Assembly (NCBI GenBank): GCA_014706295.1
Contig: JACSVZ010000009.1
Location: 38,753,768 to 38,817,767 of the forward strand
DNA: 64,000 bases
Origin: Lycocorax pyrrhopterus obiensis
Lineage: Eukaryota > Chordata > Aves > Passeriformes > Paradisaeidae
Reading direction: 5' to 3'
Shown: piece after piece, positions 35,286-46,477 of the stretch
How the letters are laid out: the number at the start of each line of letters is the position of its first letter
Numbering within the stretch: position 1 is the stretch's first letter
Position numbers and translations under genes: made by a program
The notes under the pieces: generated by a model
Told to the model about the DNA's origin: nothing
What the model saw: only the letters and a program-made list of their open reading frames with translations
Databases searched by the model: none

Positions 35286-36040
35286 AAAACACTTTCCACA
35301 AACACAACTATTTGTATTCCTGGAGAACTTTGCCTCAGCTGGTCAATTTGTTCCTTTGCAAGCAGCCTGTAAAATTACTGTAATAATTTTCTATCATGTT
35401 ACAAACACTGGAGAGTAAAAAAAAAAAATCAAAAGGGTTTGGTGCCTTGTACAGCAAAAAATCCAGTTTGCCTGCAGTGGGGAAAGGTGTTCTCTGCTGT
35501 GCTTTGCTGGGAAAAGAAAACTGGTGTATGTGGGAAATGTAACCAGTCTATTTTAGTACTTAAAGAAAAAAACCTCTCTATTTGTGGTTAGTTACTGGAT
35601 TAAAAAAAAAAAAAGGTCCAGCTACTGTATACAAAATTAAATGAAAATAGAAACCCAGCCTAGAAGCCCTGGTCCTCTTGGTACTGATGTTGCCAACTAA
35701 GCAGTAAGGAAAGGAGGTGGGATCTATTATTTCTGACTTTGACAATGGAAAGGCCTCTCTTCAGGATGTGTATTTTCAGTGTTCAAAGGGGGCTGCAGGA
35801 TCATTTCCATTCCCAAGGTGTGGCTGTGCTGCACAGGGACTGAGGGAGGCTGCAGGGGCTTGAAGGACACGAGCCTGGCTTTGCTGACGAGCACAGCTGA
35901 GCGGGGCTGGACAGAACTGAAAATCTGCTGCTGGACCAGCACTGGGGCTCAGTAAGGAAACACCAGAGCTCAAACACAGCAAGCAGAATTCTGCCGTTAA
36001 CTTCCCCCAGCGTAAGAAGGAAAACTCCGATTTTTGTTCT
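35286..36040. other. Unique sequence with A-runs
   Basis: A-runs occur near 35418 and 35603. No gene, RNA or known repeat was recognised. Confidence 0.4.
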
Positions 36041-37060
36041 AAATTCAGATTAGATTACAAATGAATGATAAATTACGTGCTTAGAGGCCAGAATTTTTCC
36101 CAGTGTTTACCACTGCTGATAGAAGGAAGCAGGCTGTGAACTATTTTAAGTACAGGTCGCTAATTCCAAGGAAATTCAGAGAGTGGTGGGGGGAAGCCTC
36201 ATAAAACAGAAAATGGTCTTTGAAACAATAATGCAATATGCAGCACTTACTAAAATCTATTATTTCTGTCAAATATTGAGCCAGCAGGGGGGTGCAAACA
36301 CATGCAACGGGGTGGCTGTGTGTTAACCGGGACCTGACACATTCTGCTGGGCTCTGGAAGCACCCGAGGAAAATTCCACAGAGCAGAATTTCAGTGGCCA
36401 AAATTCATATAAAATTAATATTTAAACTTAAAGCAAACATGCGTGGAAATGCTGTTAATAATAGGCTGAACAATAGCCTCAAAGCTTTCTTTTCTAAAAA
36501 ATTACTGTGCATTTCATATTAAAATACATTAAATATAGAGTTCTCACTACAGAATTTATATTTGCTTTTTAGTTTCCTTATTAACTCATTTTTCTCTGCA
36601 CTTGGCTTATGAAATACTATTACTGCAACTATTTTTTTTCCTTAAAAAAAAGCTGTACAGTTGATTAAAAAAATAACCGAAAAAACAATTTGTCATTTTT
36701 CCCAGCGTTTCCAGAGACAATAGAGGGTCAATAGTTTGGCAGCATCAGGACAGGGGAACCTGGTTTATCCAGCGTGGGTGACAGCTGGGAAGGGAAAGCA
36801 GGGACGGTATTGCGGGTTTGGTTCCTAAAACTATATCAAGGCTACTCTTTTAGTCAACTTGGAAATTTATATACTATACACTAACCCTCCTTTAATATCC
36901 TCTCTCTCTTTCCTCTGGGCATTTATTGCTGTTCTTTCTAGTTCAGTAACCAGTGAGCAGAAGGTTCATTAAAACTAATTGAATTGGAAACTTGTCTGCC
37001 CTGGGAAATGTTAACTCTTTGTTGTTATCGCCGGGAAATTCCTTTTGTTATTTCCCTTTG
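36041..37060. promoter_or_regulatory. AT-rich block, candidate regulatory DNA
   Basis: A repeat-free AT-rich kilobase with multiple TAAT/ATTA cores ('gttaataataggctgaacaa', 'gaatgataaattacgtgc', 'attaaaactaattgaattgg') and a pyrimidine run near 36899. Enhancer-like composition only; no coding potential. Confidence 0.28.
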
Positions 37061-37479
37061 ACTGATGTGATTGGGCTGGAACGCAGCGAACAGCACCTCG
37101 GAAAGGTTTTCCTTTGGCAGCCTGTCCGGGCAGCACCTTTGGGAAGGCTCTGTCCCCCCGGGACATCCCGGGTGGGTGCCTGGCGCTCCCCCAGCCCCAG
37201 CCAGGGCAGGGAAGGGCTGGCAGGAACCACCGGGCTCCTTCCCAAATCGCCAGCGCAGCTCCAGCCTCGGGCACCTGGCCGAGGGTGGCACAGGAACCCC
37301 CAGGGGACACGGGGTCACATCCCAGGGTTTAAATGTCACAGGGAAGGACTGGGAGATTCCCGGGGGTGAAGCTTATCTTGACTTCCCTCGGATAATCCTT
37401 GGGGAAAAACACTCTTCGAACAGCTCAGGAAAGGGGCTCAGGACAGGGGCTCGTCCAGCTCTTTGCAGCTCGAAAATAT
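37061..37479. other. GC-rich unique patch
   Basis: Moderately CpG-rich ('aacgcagcgaac', 'ccccccgggacatcccggg', 'aatcgccagcgcagc') and sandwiched between two AT-rich blocks. Overlapping frames of up to 139 codons on both strands have no domain. A weak CpG island or promoter is possible. Confidence 0.35.
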
Positions 37480-38060
37480 CGATGAAATAAAACACTTGAT
37501 AATAGTCACAGTGGTAGATTTCTGACAGCTTTAAAAATCAATTGAAAATAACAGGCAACCCACTGTTGCTAATAAAAGTAAATATTTATGACTGATTTGA
37601 CTGAGCTTCAATACCAGTCAATCACTTTCTAAAGGATCTTTGCAATTCATTAACCTCTTTTTACTGGTCTTGTCCCTGTTGGTATTAGCCATTAAAAGGG
37701 AATAAGGGAGGGGGGCTTGATTTTTCTATTCTCATCATTCATAGCTTATTTGTTCATTCCCTCCATTCCCATACGTTGCTGTTAAATTGATTGTCTGTTT
37801 AGTCATATGAATGATAAAGTGGCTCTGCCAGGAAGAATGAAAGCCTCCATTAATTCCTGAGGAGGGTGGGCTGCTTTGCCTCAGCCTCAGCCTCAACCAA
37901 AACTACTCCCATAGTTTCCTGCCACATCAGTAACTAAATTTAGCCCTTAACATATTGCTGATAATAAGAGCCATAATTCTCCTCACAAACTTTTCCATGT
38001 CAAAACTTCAGGGAAAATTATGTTTATGAATATCTCTTAAAGACTGTTGTTATCAGCCTG
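37480..38060. promoter_or_regulatory. Candidate conserved non-coding element
   Basis: AT-rich, repeat-free. Motifs include 'atcaattgaaaataacaggc', 'gtaaatatttatgactgatt', 'caatcacttt', 'attgattgtctgtt' and 'catatgaatgataaag', which are homeodomain, TALE and POU-like. The call is compositional inference. Confidence 0.32.
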
Positions 38061-38164
38061 GTCTCCCTAACCCGTGACGTGACGCAGCAGGGAAGGGACA
38101 GCTGCCTTCATCTCAGAATTCAAATGGGACTCGTGAAAAATAGTGCTGGCACACCACAGGGGAA
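38061..38164. other. Unique spacer
   Basis: Short unique stretch; nothing recognised. It may hold a diverged 5' extension of the following CR1 copy. Confidence 0.4.
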
Positions 38165-38384
38165 GAAGATTTACCTCAGGAGGAACTTCTTCATGGAAAG
38201 GGTGGTCAGGAATGGGAAGGGGCTGCCCAGGGAGGTTTGGAGTGCCCATCCCTGGAGGTGTCCAAGGAATTCCTGGAGGTGGCACTCAGAGCTCTGGGCT
38301 GGGGACAGGGTGGGCATCGGGCACAGCTGGGACTCCATGGGCTGGGCGGGCTTTTCCAGCCTCAGGGATCCTGGGATTCTCTAA
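38165..38384 (+). mobile_element. CR1 LINE 3' fragment
   Basis: Sense CR1: 'gaagatttacctcaggagg', 'aacttcttcatggaaagggtg', 'ggctgcccagggaggtttgg', 'agtgcccatccctggaggtg', 'gtggcactcagagctctggg', 'ggcttttccagcctcagg' and 'gatcctgggattct'. Same subfamily as the copies at 9685, 45021 and 50149. Confidence 0.92.
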
Positions 38385-38668
38385 GAATAGACACAATTGC
38401 TCCTTTAAATAATAAAGATGAAGAGGGTAGGTCTGACTTACCAACCCACATAAATTCCATGTTTTTTTGTGTTTTCTGAAACTGGTGAACTAAAGCATTG
38501 TCTAAACATAGCATTAAACCAAAATACAGTACGTTGTCCCTCTGAAATATCCCAAAGGGACATGGCAGACCACGCACACAGGCAGGGTATTTTCAAGTGA
38601 TGCCCTCAGTGGTGCAGCCAGAGGACTCCTCATTGGCACGTTTTGCTCCGTTATTGAGAACCAGCCCT

Positions 38669-38722
38669 AGAAACAGAATCTGTGGGATCTAAATTAGAGA
38701 CAGAATCTGTAGGATCTAAATT
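38669..38722. repeat. 27-bp direct duplication
   Basis: Two adjacent 27-base units beginning 'agaaacagaatctgt' (38669-38695) and 'agagacagaatctgt' (38696-38722) differ at two positions. This is a small tandem duplication in unique DNA. Confidence 0.92.
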
Positions 38723-40739
38723 AAAGGCAACTTGGGGGCAACACTGCATTTTACATCCCCTCTAAGGAACGCTTTCCTCCTGGCTTGGGTCCCCTGATGG
38801 GGGGCTGAGGATGAAGGAAGCCTGTCCCACCCTCAGGAGTTCTCAGCACATCACATTTCCCAGCTGCACGTGCAGAACTCGTTGTTGTTTCACCCAACCC
38901 CCCAGTGCCCCTGCTGCTCCAGAGCGCCAACTGAGCACTGCTAAAGCTGGAGAAGAGCAGAACTGTCCAACCCGTGAGGCCACTGGCACCAGGGGCACCT
39001 TTAACCCCAGGTTCAGCACGGCAGCACGTGGCTCTTGCAGGAGCCACTGGTCCTGTTGTCACCTCCAGACAGGGTGACGGGGATGGCACTGGCCAGGTCA
39101 CCCCTGTGCAGCTGGGCAGGAGATCATTTAATGCTATCGGCTGGGGACAACACATCTTTATATCAGAGTCATCCCTCCCTCGCCACCAGGACCAACTCAA
39201 GAGGAGGCTCAGAGTAACAGATGAATTATTTGCAGTGAAAGTTTTTTGATAAACACAGTGTCCCTTTTCTGTGTGTGAGTCACCCCTACACAAACTTCTG
39301 TTGATGCTAATTTAGTACTTTCATTTATAAGTTACTCTGATCTACTCAGCAGCTCATTTACAATATCAGGGATAACCACAGATTGCCCACGGACTGCTCT
39401 CAAGTCTGTTGGCTCCAGCATTTATTTTTCTGTCTGATTAGTCACTTAAGCCACATGCTGCTGTCTCTAGTCCTTGTAGCTACCCTACAACTCAGTCTCG
39501 TGTCCCCAGCTGAGGGAACTCAGCCCAGATGTAAATGCTTTCAAACTGTGGCAGGGAATTTTCAATTAAAGAACTTCATGTCTGGATTTTTTTTCTCCCC
39601 AACAATCCATCCCAGGCTGAGTTCCAGAGTGAGGCACAGCTTCATGTCTGCAAGTGTTCACACAGTGCAGAGCTGAGAATGTGCTTTCGGCTGCTCGGTA
39701 AGGTGCTCACTTGGTGAGGATTTCATTATTTCAGATCACTCCCTGCTTCATTCCAAGACTCAACCCAAGTTTTCCTAGGAAGGGCAAGGTTTGTGAACAG
39801 CAAAACCACTGCTACTTGTTAAACTGACACTAAAAATGTAAATCTTAGTTTTAACTAAATCTTAAAAGACAAGTTCTCTAACATTGCCTCTGGGATTCAG
39901 TGCCACACCTGTTCAGTGTGGTGCTGAGTTCCCGTGTCACACCAGGAGCTCAGAGCAGGTCCCTGCAGCCCTGGCACTCTGTGGGTCACACCTGCAGTGC
40001 CCTGGGTTGTGAGGGAGCAGCTCCAAACCCACCAGCTCAGCTCCTCTGCGGAGGTTACCGGGAAAGACAGGACCTAAGTGGGGTTAGACAATGTAAATTC
40101 TATTTAGATGGCAACTCTGACAATGAGATAAAGCTCATAAACTCTGTTTTATCATCCTCTTTCTTTGAGGATGAGTGAAATCCTCTTTCCTTGTTTGCAG
40201 AGCGTGAGAAAGCCGTCTGAAAGTGAGACAGAGTGCACACAGGCTGGGATGGGAGGGCAGTAACGTGCTCCTCTCCTCTCCAGACCGGCCCTGCTGACTT
40301 CATCCAGGCTCTTCCCAGCTCCAGCACGGAGAACAGGAACCCGGGAACTGGCAGGGGCAGCACAGGAGTGGGGCTTGGGCTCCCAGGGGCAGCAGCAACA
40401 CAATCCCACCCCCCAGTGCCCCAGGCTCTGGCACGGGCCCCATCCAGCCCTGGGGCTCCCAGCCTTGCTCCCAGGACATCCCTAAAGCCAGCACCAAACC
40501 CTCATCCTCCTGCAAAACTGCATTTGCAGCTTCCCTCCGTGACACCAGCGGCTGGGGAGCACTTTAAAACTAGCCCTTGTAACTTCAGGTTGGTTTCCAA
40601 ATTAATGATCCATCTGTGTAACCTGTTCCAGGACAGCCCTGTGCGAGGCAGAGCCAGGGGAGCCGGGCAGGCAGAGCCTCCTTCTCTCCCGTGGAAGTTC
40701 TGCTGCCTGCAAGCGGCTCCGAGCTTGAGTTCTTGTAGA
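38723..40739. other. Unique non-coding sequence
   Basis: No gene is recognised. Frames of up to 180 codons at 38751-39293 (minus) and 169 codons at 40233-40742 (plus) have no domain or exon structure. No repeat was seen. Confidence 0.4.
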
Positions 40740-41300
40740 TAAATACAGAACATATTTACAGCTGCCAATGACAGATGTTCAGTGTAAATATTATTCCAGC
40801 AGATTTTTTAATCAGATGGTGTAATGCATGATAGTGTCATTTAAAAGAAAAAAAAATGGATGAATACAGTGAAAAAATTACCATTTGAAAGGCAGAACTA
40901 TTTTTGGCAGAATTCATAATGAACTAATTTTTCTCGTCAGCAAAATGATGCTAAAAGAGACACAAAACTTATTTCTTAGTTGTAAGAAAGCCAATAATTA
41001 AAAATTATATACGTGTTCACCTTTATGTTCAGGTGCAGAGGAGTCCCACACACCGTGACCTGTATTTGTTCAGCACCATGGAAACCATTTCACTCCATTA
41101 TCCAAACATTATTTACATAAAACCGAGGGGGAAAAGGTAAGAGAAAATAAAAGTGACACAGGCAGAAATAATGACAGCGATCGGATTCATGGTGGAGAAG
41201 TGGGCAGGGAACCAAGAGGGCTTTAATGAGATTTACATTCACGGAGCGGAGCGGGTTCCGAGGAGCTGATTGCATCCAAATGGGATGAGAAGGCAAAGCC
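40740..41300. promoter_or_regulatory. Candidate conserved non-coding element
   Basis: AT-rich unique DNA with 'tttaatcagatggtgtaatgc' near 40806, 'gcagaattcataatgaac', 'gccaataattaaaaattat' and 'ggcagaaataatgacagcg', keeping retained CpGs ('gcgatcggattc') near 41177. Inferred from composition only. Confidence 0.3.
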
Positions 41301-42342
41301 GAGCTTGCCTGGTGTCAGATTTCTCCTTCTGCCCCAGCGCTGCTTTATCGGAGGGATAAATCCCGGTGAGACAGAGCGGGGGCAGCTTGGCCGGAGGAAC
41401 AGGAGGTACAGCAGGTACAGGGACAGCAGCTCTGTGCCTCGCTGTGTTTGGGAAGGGCGGTCACACATCAGCCCGGGAGCGAGCCCGGCTCACACCCTGG
41501 AGGGGGGACCCTTTCCCACCGCGGCTCCGCAGGGTTTGATGCCCGCAGGGTTTGATGTGGCTGCCCCCAACCTGCCCCTGGCATCCCCCAAAGGCTGCTG
41601 GCAGCCACAGCCCGGCACCAGACACCCCAAACCCCCCACACTCGCTAAAACATGTCTCCTTCCCAGCCTGCTGGAGCTGTCCAAACGTTATTCCCTCTCT
41701 AAATGGAAAAAAAATACCCGGGACAATCAGGAAATCCAGAGGAATAGCAGGAAAAGCGGCGTTTGGAGTAGACACTTCCCGGTTTGCCCAGCTCACAGAG
41801 CAGCCGAAGCCAAGGATTCTGCAAACAGGGGAAGGGAAAAACAAGCAAAGAACCTCCTCATCCAGTTCTTCTGCCTCGGGGTGAGTGAGGTCCACCTGAG
41901 CTGCGCCTGGCAGCCTCTCCCAGGGCAGCAGCTCCAGCCCTGCCACCAGGAGCCCCATCCATGGGCAGAGCACGAGCGGCTTCCCAGGCAAAGGCTTCCA
42001 AAACAATTTACAGCTGAGTGTCGGAGCACGGAATGCTTATTGTCACTTAATTAAAAGAATTTCATTTTAATGCCTTTTGCCCATTTAGAGCCAATTAATG
42101 CAAGGTGCTAAGTACTCTTAAATCACATTGCAGCCAAGGCGAGCTAAGGCTGATCAACCATTCACAAGAAGAACCTTTTCTGATTTGATTCTCAGCTGAG
42201 ATCTTGAAGTGCTCTTCCAAGTGCCTTCTTTGGGATGGGAAGTTGGAGAGGAGCAGAATCGAAGGCTTCCTGTGCCAACGGCACCTGCAGAACGCGGCAG
42301 TGCAGCTGCTGCTGCCCCAAAACACACGGAAGAAAACTTCAG
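41301..42342. other. Unique non-coding sequence
   Basis: Positions 41330-41560 are CpG-containing and GC-rich. A 249-codon plus-strand frame (41305-42054) has no recognisable domain and is overlapped by a 181-codon minus frame, so it is not called. Positions 42020-42200 are AT-rich with TTAATTAA-like words and may be a small regulatory element. Confidence 0.4.
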
Positions 42343-42526
42343 TGCCATGGGCAGGGACACCTTCCACTGTCCCAGGCTGCTCCCAGCCCCAATGTCCAGC
42401 CTGGCCTTGGACACTGCCAGGGATCCAGGGACAGCCACAGCTGCTCTGGGCACCCTGTGCCAGGGCCTGCCCACCCTCCCAGGGAACAATTCCTTCCTGA
42501 AGTAAAGAATTTCTTCCTAATTTCTG
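42343..42526 (-). mobile_element. CR1 LINE 3' fragment lacking its terminal end
   Basis: Antisense CR1: 'tgccatgggcagggacacc', 'cactgtcccaggctgctccc', 'agcctggccttggacac', 'acagctgctctgggcaccctg', 'tgccagggcctgcccaccctcc' and 'gaatttcttcctaatt'. The outermost 3' end (the 'ggtttgggttggaagg' part) is missing, so it was lost after insertion or the junction lies inside. Confidence 0.88.
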
Positions 42527-42818
42527 AGCAGTACAACCAAAGTACGCAACAGCAAGGAGAAACCCAAAATACCTGATCTGCTTTGGAATTCCACCACTGG
42601 AAGACGTTCAGTTTAATCCCAAGCAAAGCCACATTGTACCATTGGTTCCTGTGCAAACACAAGCAGTAGCTGCCGTGCATTGTAGCAGGAAACACAAATA
42701 CCCTCAGATGCTGTCTGCGTGTGTCAGACAGCCACGTGGAGGGGCTGGTCCCAGTAACCAACACAGACAGGGACCAACCACGGTCCTTTATCAGCTCATT
42801 GCAGATGGAAGGACCTGC

Positions 42819-43112
42819 CTGCAGGAGAGGACCCATTCCCACTGTCCCCATTTATCCTGGCTGCAGGAGAGGACCAATTCCCACCATTCCCATTTAACCT
42901 GGCTGCAGGAGAGGACCCATTCCCACTGTCCCCATTTAACCTGGCTGCAGGAGAGGACCCATTCCCACTGTCCCCATTTATCCTGGCTGCAGGAAAGGAC
43001 CCATTCCCACTGTCCCCATTTAACCTGGCTGCAGGAGAGGACCCATTCCCCCTGTCCCCATTTAACCCAGCTGCAGGAGAGGACCCATTCCCACTGTCTC
43101 CATTTAACCTGG
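42819..43112. repeat. 42-bp minisatellite, seven units
   Basis: Seven copies of a 42-base unit beginning 'ctgcaggagaggaccc' and containing 'cactgtccccatttaacc'. Units differ by a few substitutions each (for example 'ttatcc' versus 'ttaacc'). Since 42 is a multiple of three, frames stay open on both strands (143-176 codons) with a 14-residue periodic peptide. No initiation context, domain or splice structure supports translation. Confidence 0.96.
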
Positions 43113-44459
43113 CTGCAGCACAAACTGGCGCTCCTGTGGGTTTGGAAGCAGTTCTTGCCTTCCAAGATGTGAGAGCCCAAGAGCCTGGCAGGCAGCACAG
43201 GGTGGGATGTGCTCCACCTGCCGACACTGGAGGTCTCCTGGTTTTCCCTGCTCATAAGTTCCTCCCTGTTGATGCCGCTGGGTCCAGCCCTAATTTACAG
43301 AGATGTGCGAGAGCCAGGGCTGTTTCACAGAATAAAGGGTGTCAGGGAGGAGCAGCAGCAGAGTCAATGAGAACAAGACATGCCAAAAACATGTCCCTGT
43401 GGTGCAAAGCCGGGGTCGGTGGTCTCGAGGTTGCTGGACACTAAAGAAGGCAGAGCGAAGGACAGAAGTCATCAAATAACTGCAAAAACTGGAAGTTAAA
43501 ATTCACCAGCAGCTACATGAACACATAGGAGACTAAATACATCAGAAACCACTTATCATTGAATATATAGAAGCACAACAGCTTTTTTGAAGTCCTAAAA
43601 TGTAGTATTTTATCATGAAGAACCCTTCCAAAATCCAGAAGGATGCATGGAGCTTGAAGGACAGACTTTCCAGTTATTGAAATACTCCTAAACCCAGTCT
43701 GTGCCCTTCCCTTGGGATGGCCCCAGCTCTCCTCTGGATTGCTCTGGGTGAGTCTCACCAGGTGCCACTTCCCAGCTGAGCTCTGATCTGGTTCAGTATT
43801 TCCTCTGTGGCTGCTGCAGAAGCATCCCTTTCCTTTGGAGCAGCTCTGCCTTTGATCTCTTCTCCACAGGTTTGCTTTTCATGTGCCAGTTGATATGAGG
43901 AGCTCGTATCCCAACAGGAAAACGCTCACCAGTCCTCACTGGTGTCTGCCTGAGTGCATCCCATAATTGCAGGCATCCTAAATTCTGATAACTACCTTGA
44001 GCTCCAAAAAACAGGCTTACCAAACCACACTGCTGCATGCAATAATTAATAACCATCAGCTAAAACACACCATAAAGCTGGGGGTTCAATGCTTTGTGGT
44101 TTAGTTTTTAATTTTTATTTTAAAAGGGATGTTTGATGTAATTTTTTTTAATTCCCTTTCTCAGCCTTAAGTTGAGGTGCAAGACCGGTGTTTTCAGTAA
44201 GGCAGACTCTGCCTGCTTGGTTATTTGCCTTTGAGGAGGAAAAAAGGCAAGCTAAGCATGGGCAAAAATCTCTAAAAATTTGGTTTCACAGGCAGGGTAC
44301 CAGAGCAGGCCCTTTCACTCCACACAAAGTTGTTGAGCTCAGTGTGACCACGGTGTCTCCACTGGGAAGGGGTCGGGGATGTGCCCAAGCTCTGCCCCTG
44401 CAGCCACAGCTTCTCCTGTTCAGGTGCCAGGGAACGCTCCCACATCCCTCTGAAAGCCC
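43113..44459. other. Unique non-coding sequence
   Basis: No gene, RNA or repeat was recognised. Positions 43480-43680 and 44090-44170 are AT-rich. Confidence 0.4.
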
Positions 44460-44770
44460 CAATCAATACACAAAATGAGGCGCACTTGGTAAACACCGTG
44501 ATCACATCAATTGCTATTGTATTTGTAATTACGTTCATTTATCAAATGTGCTGCGGGGTGATCATAATCATCTCAACATATCCATAAAAACCACCCAAGC
44601 AACGTTATCCCGAGGTGTGCACGCAGCCCCCAGCCATGAATCATCCGCCCCGCGCCAGGAACTCACCACCACAACTTACAGGCGAGGACTGTGGAAAAGA
44701 AACTTGTCGTGGAGATATTTAGAGACCTGACTTTCACAAAATATCATCTTCCTGTTCTCATTAGGCCTCC
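44460..44770. promoter_or_regulatory. Candidate conserved non-coding element
   Basis: Unique AT-rich DNA keeping CpGs: 'gaggcgcacttgg', 'accgtgatcacatcaattgc', 'gtaattacgttcattt', 'ggtgatcataatcatctc' and 'ccgccccgcgccagg'. It has paired TGATCA/GATCATAATCATC words. The mixture of homeodomain motifs and CpGs is enhancer-like; function is inferred. Confidence 0.38.
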
Positions 44771-44835
44771 ATAAAAAATAATCTCAGGCAAAGCCTTTAA
44801 AACTCCCCCACCTGTGCTACCAATGGGTAAACGAG

Positions 44836-44870
44836 AAAAAAAAAAAAAAGAATGGAAGAAAAAAAAAGAA
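44836..44870. repeat. A-rich simple repeat
   Basis: An A14 run (44836-44849) is followed by a second A-rich stretch. No retrocopy is recognised beside it. Confidence 0.85.
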
Positions 44871-45020
44871 AGATTCAAATCCCTTAATTTTGCCTTTTTA
44901 AGTACGGCTTTATGCCTGAAACACTGACAACCTGAAGCCTTGGTACAGCTGACCAGGCAGAGAGCAGGGAACAGTGGTAGTGCAAAGAATGTGACTACAA
45001 TTAAACACCCCTCAAAAAAA

Positions 45021-45273
45021 TCACAAAATCCCAGGATCACTGAGGTTGGAAAAGCCCTCCCAGCCCATGGAGTCCCAGCTGTGCCCGATGCCCACCTTGT
45101 CCCCAGCCCAGAGCCCTGAGTGCCACCTCCAGGAATTCCTTGGGCACCTCCAGGGATGGGCACTCCAAACCTCCCTGGGCAGCCCCTGCCAAGGCCTGAC
45201 CACCTTTTCCATGGGGAAATTCCTCCTGATGTCCACCCTGCCCCTCCCTGGCATAGCCTGAGGCTGATTTCGT
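45021..45273 (-). mobile_element. CR1 LINE 3' fragment
   Basis: Antisense CR1: 'tcacaaaatcccaggatcac', 'tgaggttggaaaagccctcc', 'cagagccctgagtgccacc', 'acctccagggatgggcactcc', 'ctccctgggcagcccctgcc', 'ttttccatggggaaattcct' and 'tgatgtccaccctgcccctc'. It pairs by sequence with the copies at 9685, 38165 and 50149. Confidence 0.93.
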
Positions 45274-45299
45274 CTCCCACCCAAATTTTACCTGGAGTC

Positions 45300-45720
45300 A
45301 CACAAAGTGTGGAAGCCGGACGTTAACAGCACATTACATAAACATTTTAGGTGCTAATTGATAGCAATCCACTAAAGAAGGATTGGCAGTGTAATCTCAG
45401 CTGTTATGATCGATTTGTGAGTTAAATCTGGGATCAATTCCCCTCCAGACAAACGGGGGCTGTTAGCCCGGGGGTGCATTCCAGCACCACTGAAAGCTCC
45501 GGGGTAATCCCTGAGCAGCTCGGCACCCCGTGCTTACAAACCACCTCACACAGAGTCATTAACAAACCCGAGGCAGTTAAACACTGTCTTTTGGATGTCC
45601 CAGAATATTAATCACACCTGAGATATAAAATGTGTTTAATTACAGCAGAATGTGACTGGGGATGGATTGGCTACACACGTAAAGAATTGCAGACCCCCTT
45701 TTCTCCGGTCGGAACCATTT
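45300..45720. promoter_or_regulatory. Candidate conserved non-coding element
   Basis: Unique AT-rich DNA with 'cgttaacagcacattac', 'ggtgctaattgatagcaatc', 'ctgttatgatcgatttgtg', 'gggatcaattcccctcc' and 'cccagaatattaatcacacc'. TAAT, GATCGAT and AATTGAT words cluster in 45350-45440. Composition-based inference only. Confidence 0.32.
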
Positions 45721-45933
45721 AGCAGCAGCTCTGAAGGATGAGCTTTGTGCCATGGAGCAAGTTCTTAGTGAGAAATCAGCTCTGGAGGGGCCTCAGTCGG
45801 AGCAGGGGTCAGGGCAGCAGAGACCTCTTTGGCCATTGCTCCACAGGCCTGGACACGGCCAGGAGCAGCTCCAGCCACCTCCCCAGGGTGTGACCGAGAC
45901 CTCAACACGTCCCAGGCACGGCCACGGCAGCAT

Positions 45934-46020
45934 CTGGCTCCAGAGGGGCTCCAGCCTGGAGCAGGTCCATGGCCTCCTCTGGACTGGCTCCAGTGGTCCC
46001 ACATCCTCCTTGTGCTCAGG
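45934..46020 (-). mobile_element. CR1 LINE fragment, more 5' segment
   Basis: Antisense match to the region upstream of the usual CR1 tail: 'ctggctccagaggggctcc', 'gcctcctctggactggctcc' and 'cacatcctccttgtgctc'. In sense this corresponds to the 'gtccagaggagg' block also seen at the start of the 58279 copy. The terminal 3' part is not found next to it, so it is a broken copy. Confidence 0.6.
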
Positions 46021-46433
46021 GAATGACGTGGACAAGGTCCCCTCCACTCTCTGCTGCCCATTCCCACCGCACCCAACCGTGCAGGGGCAGCTCAGGGAGG
46101 ACCATCCCCTTCCCACTGTGACCTGGTGGGCACAGGGACCCCGGGCAGTGACCCACTCCCGGCCCGGCCAGCACCCACCGGGCAACCCCCAGATGTGGGT
46201 ACAAAGTGCCCGGCCTCAGGGCAGGAACCCTCGGGCACGGTGGGGCTCATCCCAGCTGTCCCTTGACAGAAATCAGGCCAACACCCGCAGTTAGCGCCAT
46301 TTGGGGGTTCGATTTCCATCGCCGTTATACTTTAAGGAAAAGGCGTTTCCCCCAGTGCTGCCGGGCAGCGCTGCCCCATCCTCTCCCGGAGGTTTTTAAG
46401 GAGTTGGAGGAGCAGGGGGGCTCCTGTGGGGCA

Positions 46434-46475
46434 GAAATAAACGAATAAACAAATGAGTAAATAAATGGATAAATC
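46434..46475. repeat. AAAT/AAAC-type short tandem tract
   Basis: Imperfect tetranucleotide-like run ('aaataaacgaataaacaaat', then 'gagtaaataaatggataaat'), lying directly against the GC-rich CpG patch. Confidence 0.75.
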
Positions 46476-46477
46476 AC

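Noticed and set aside
41305..42054. 249-codon plus-strand frame
   Set aside because: No recognisable domain or splice structure, a low-complexity Pro/Arg/Ser-rich translation, and an overlapping 181-codon minus frame point to GC-driven chance.
42642..43255. 176- and 154-codon frames with a 14-residue periodic peptide
   Set aside because: Explained by the 42-bp minisatellite (42 is a multiple of three).
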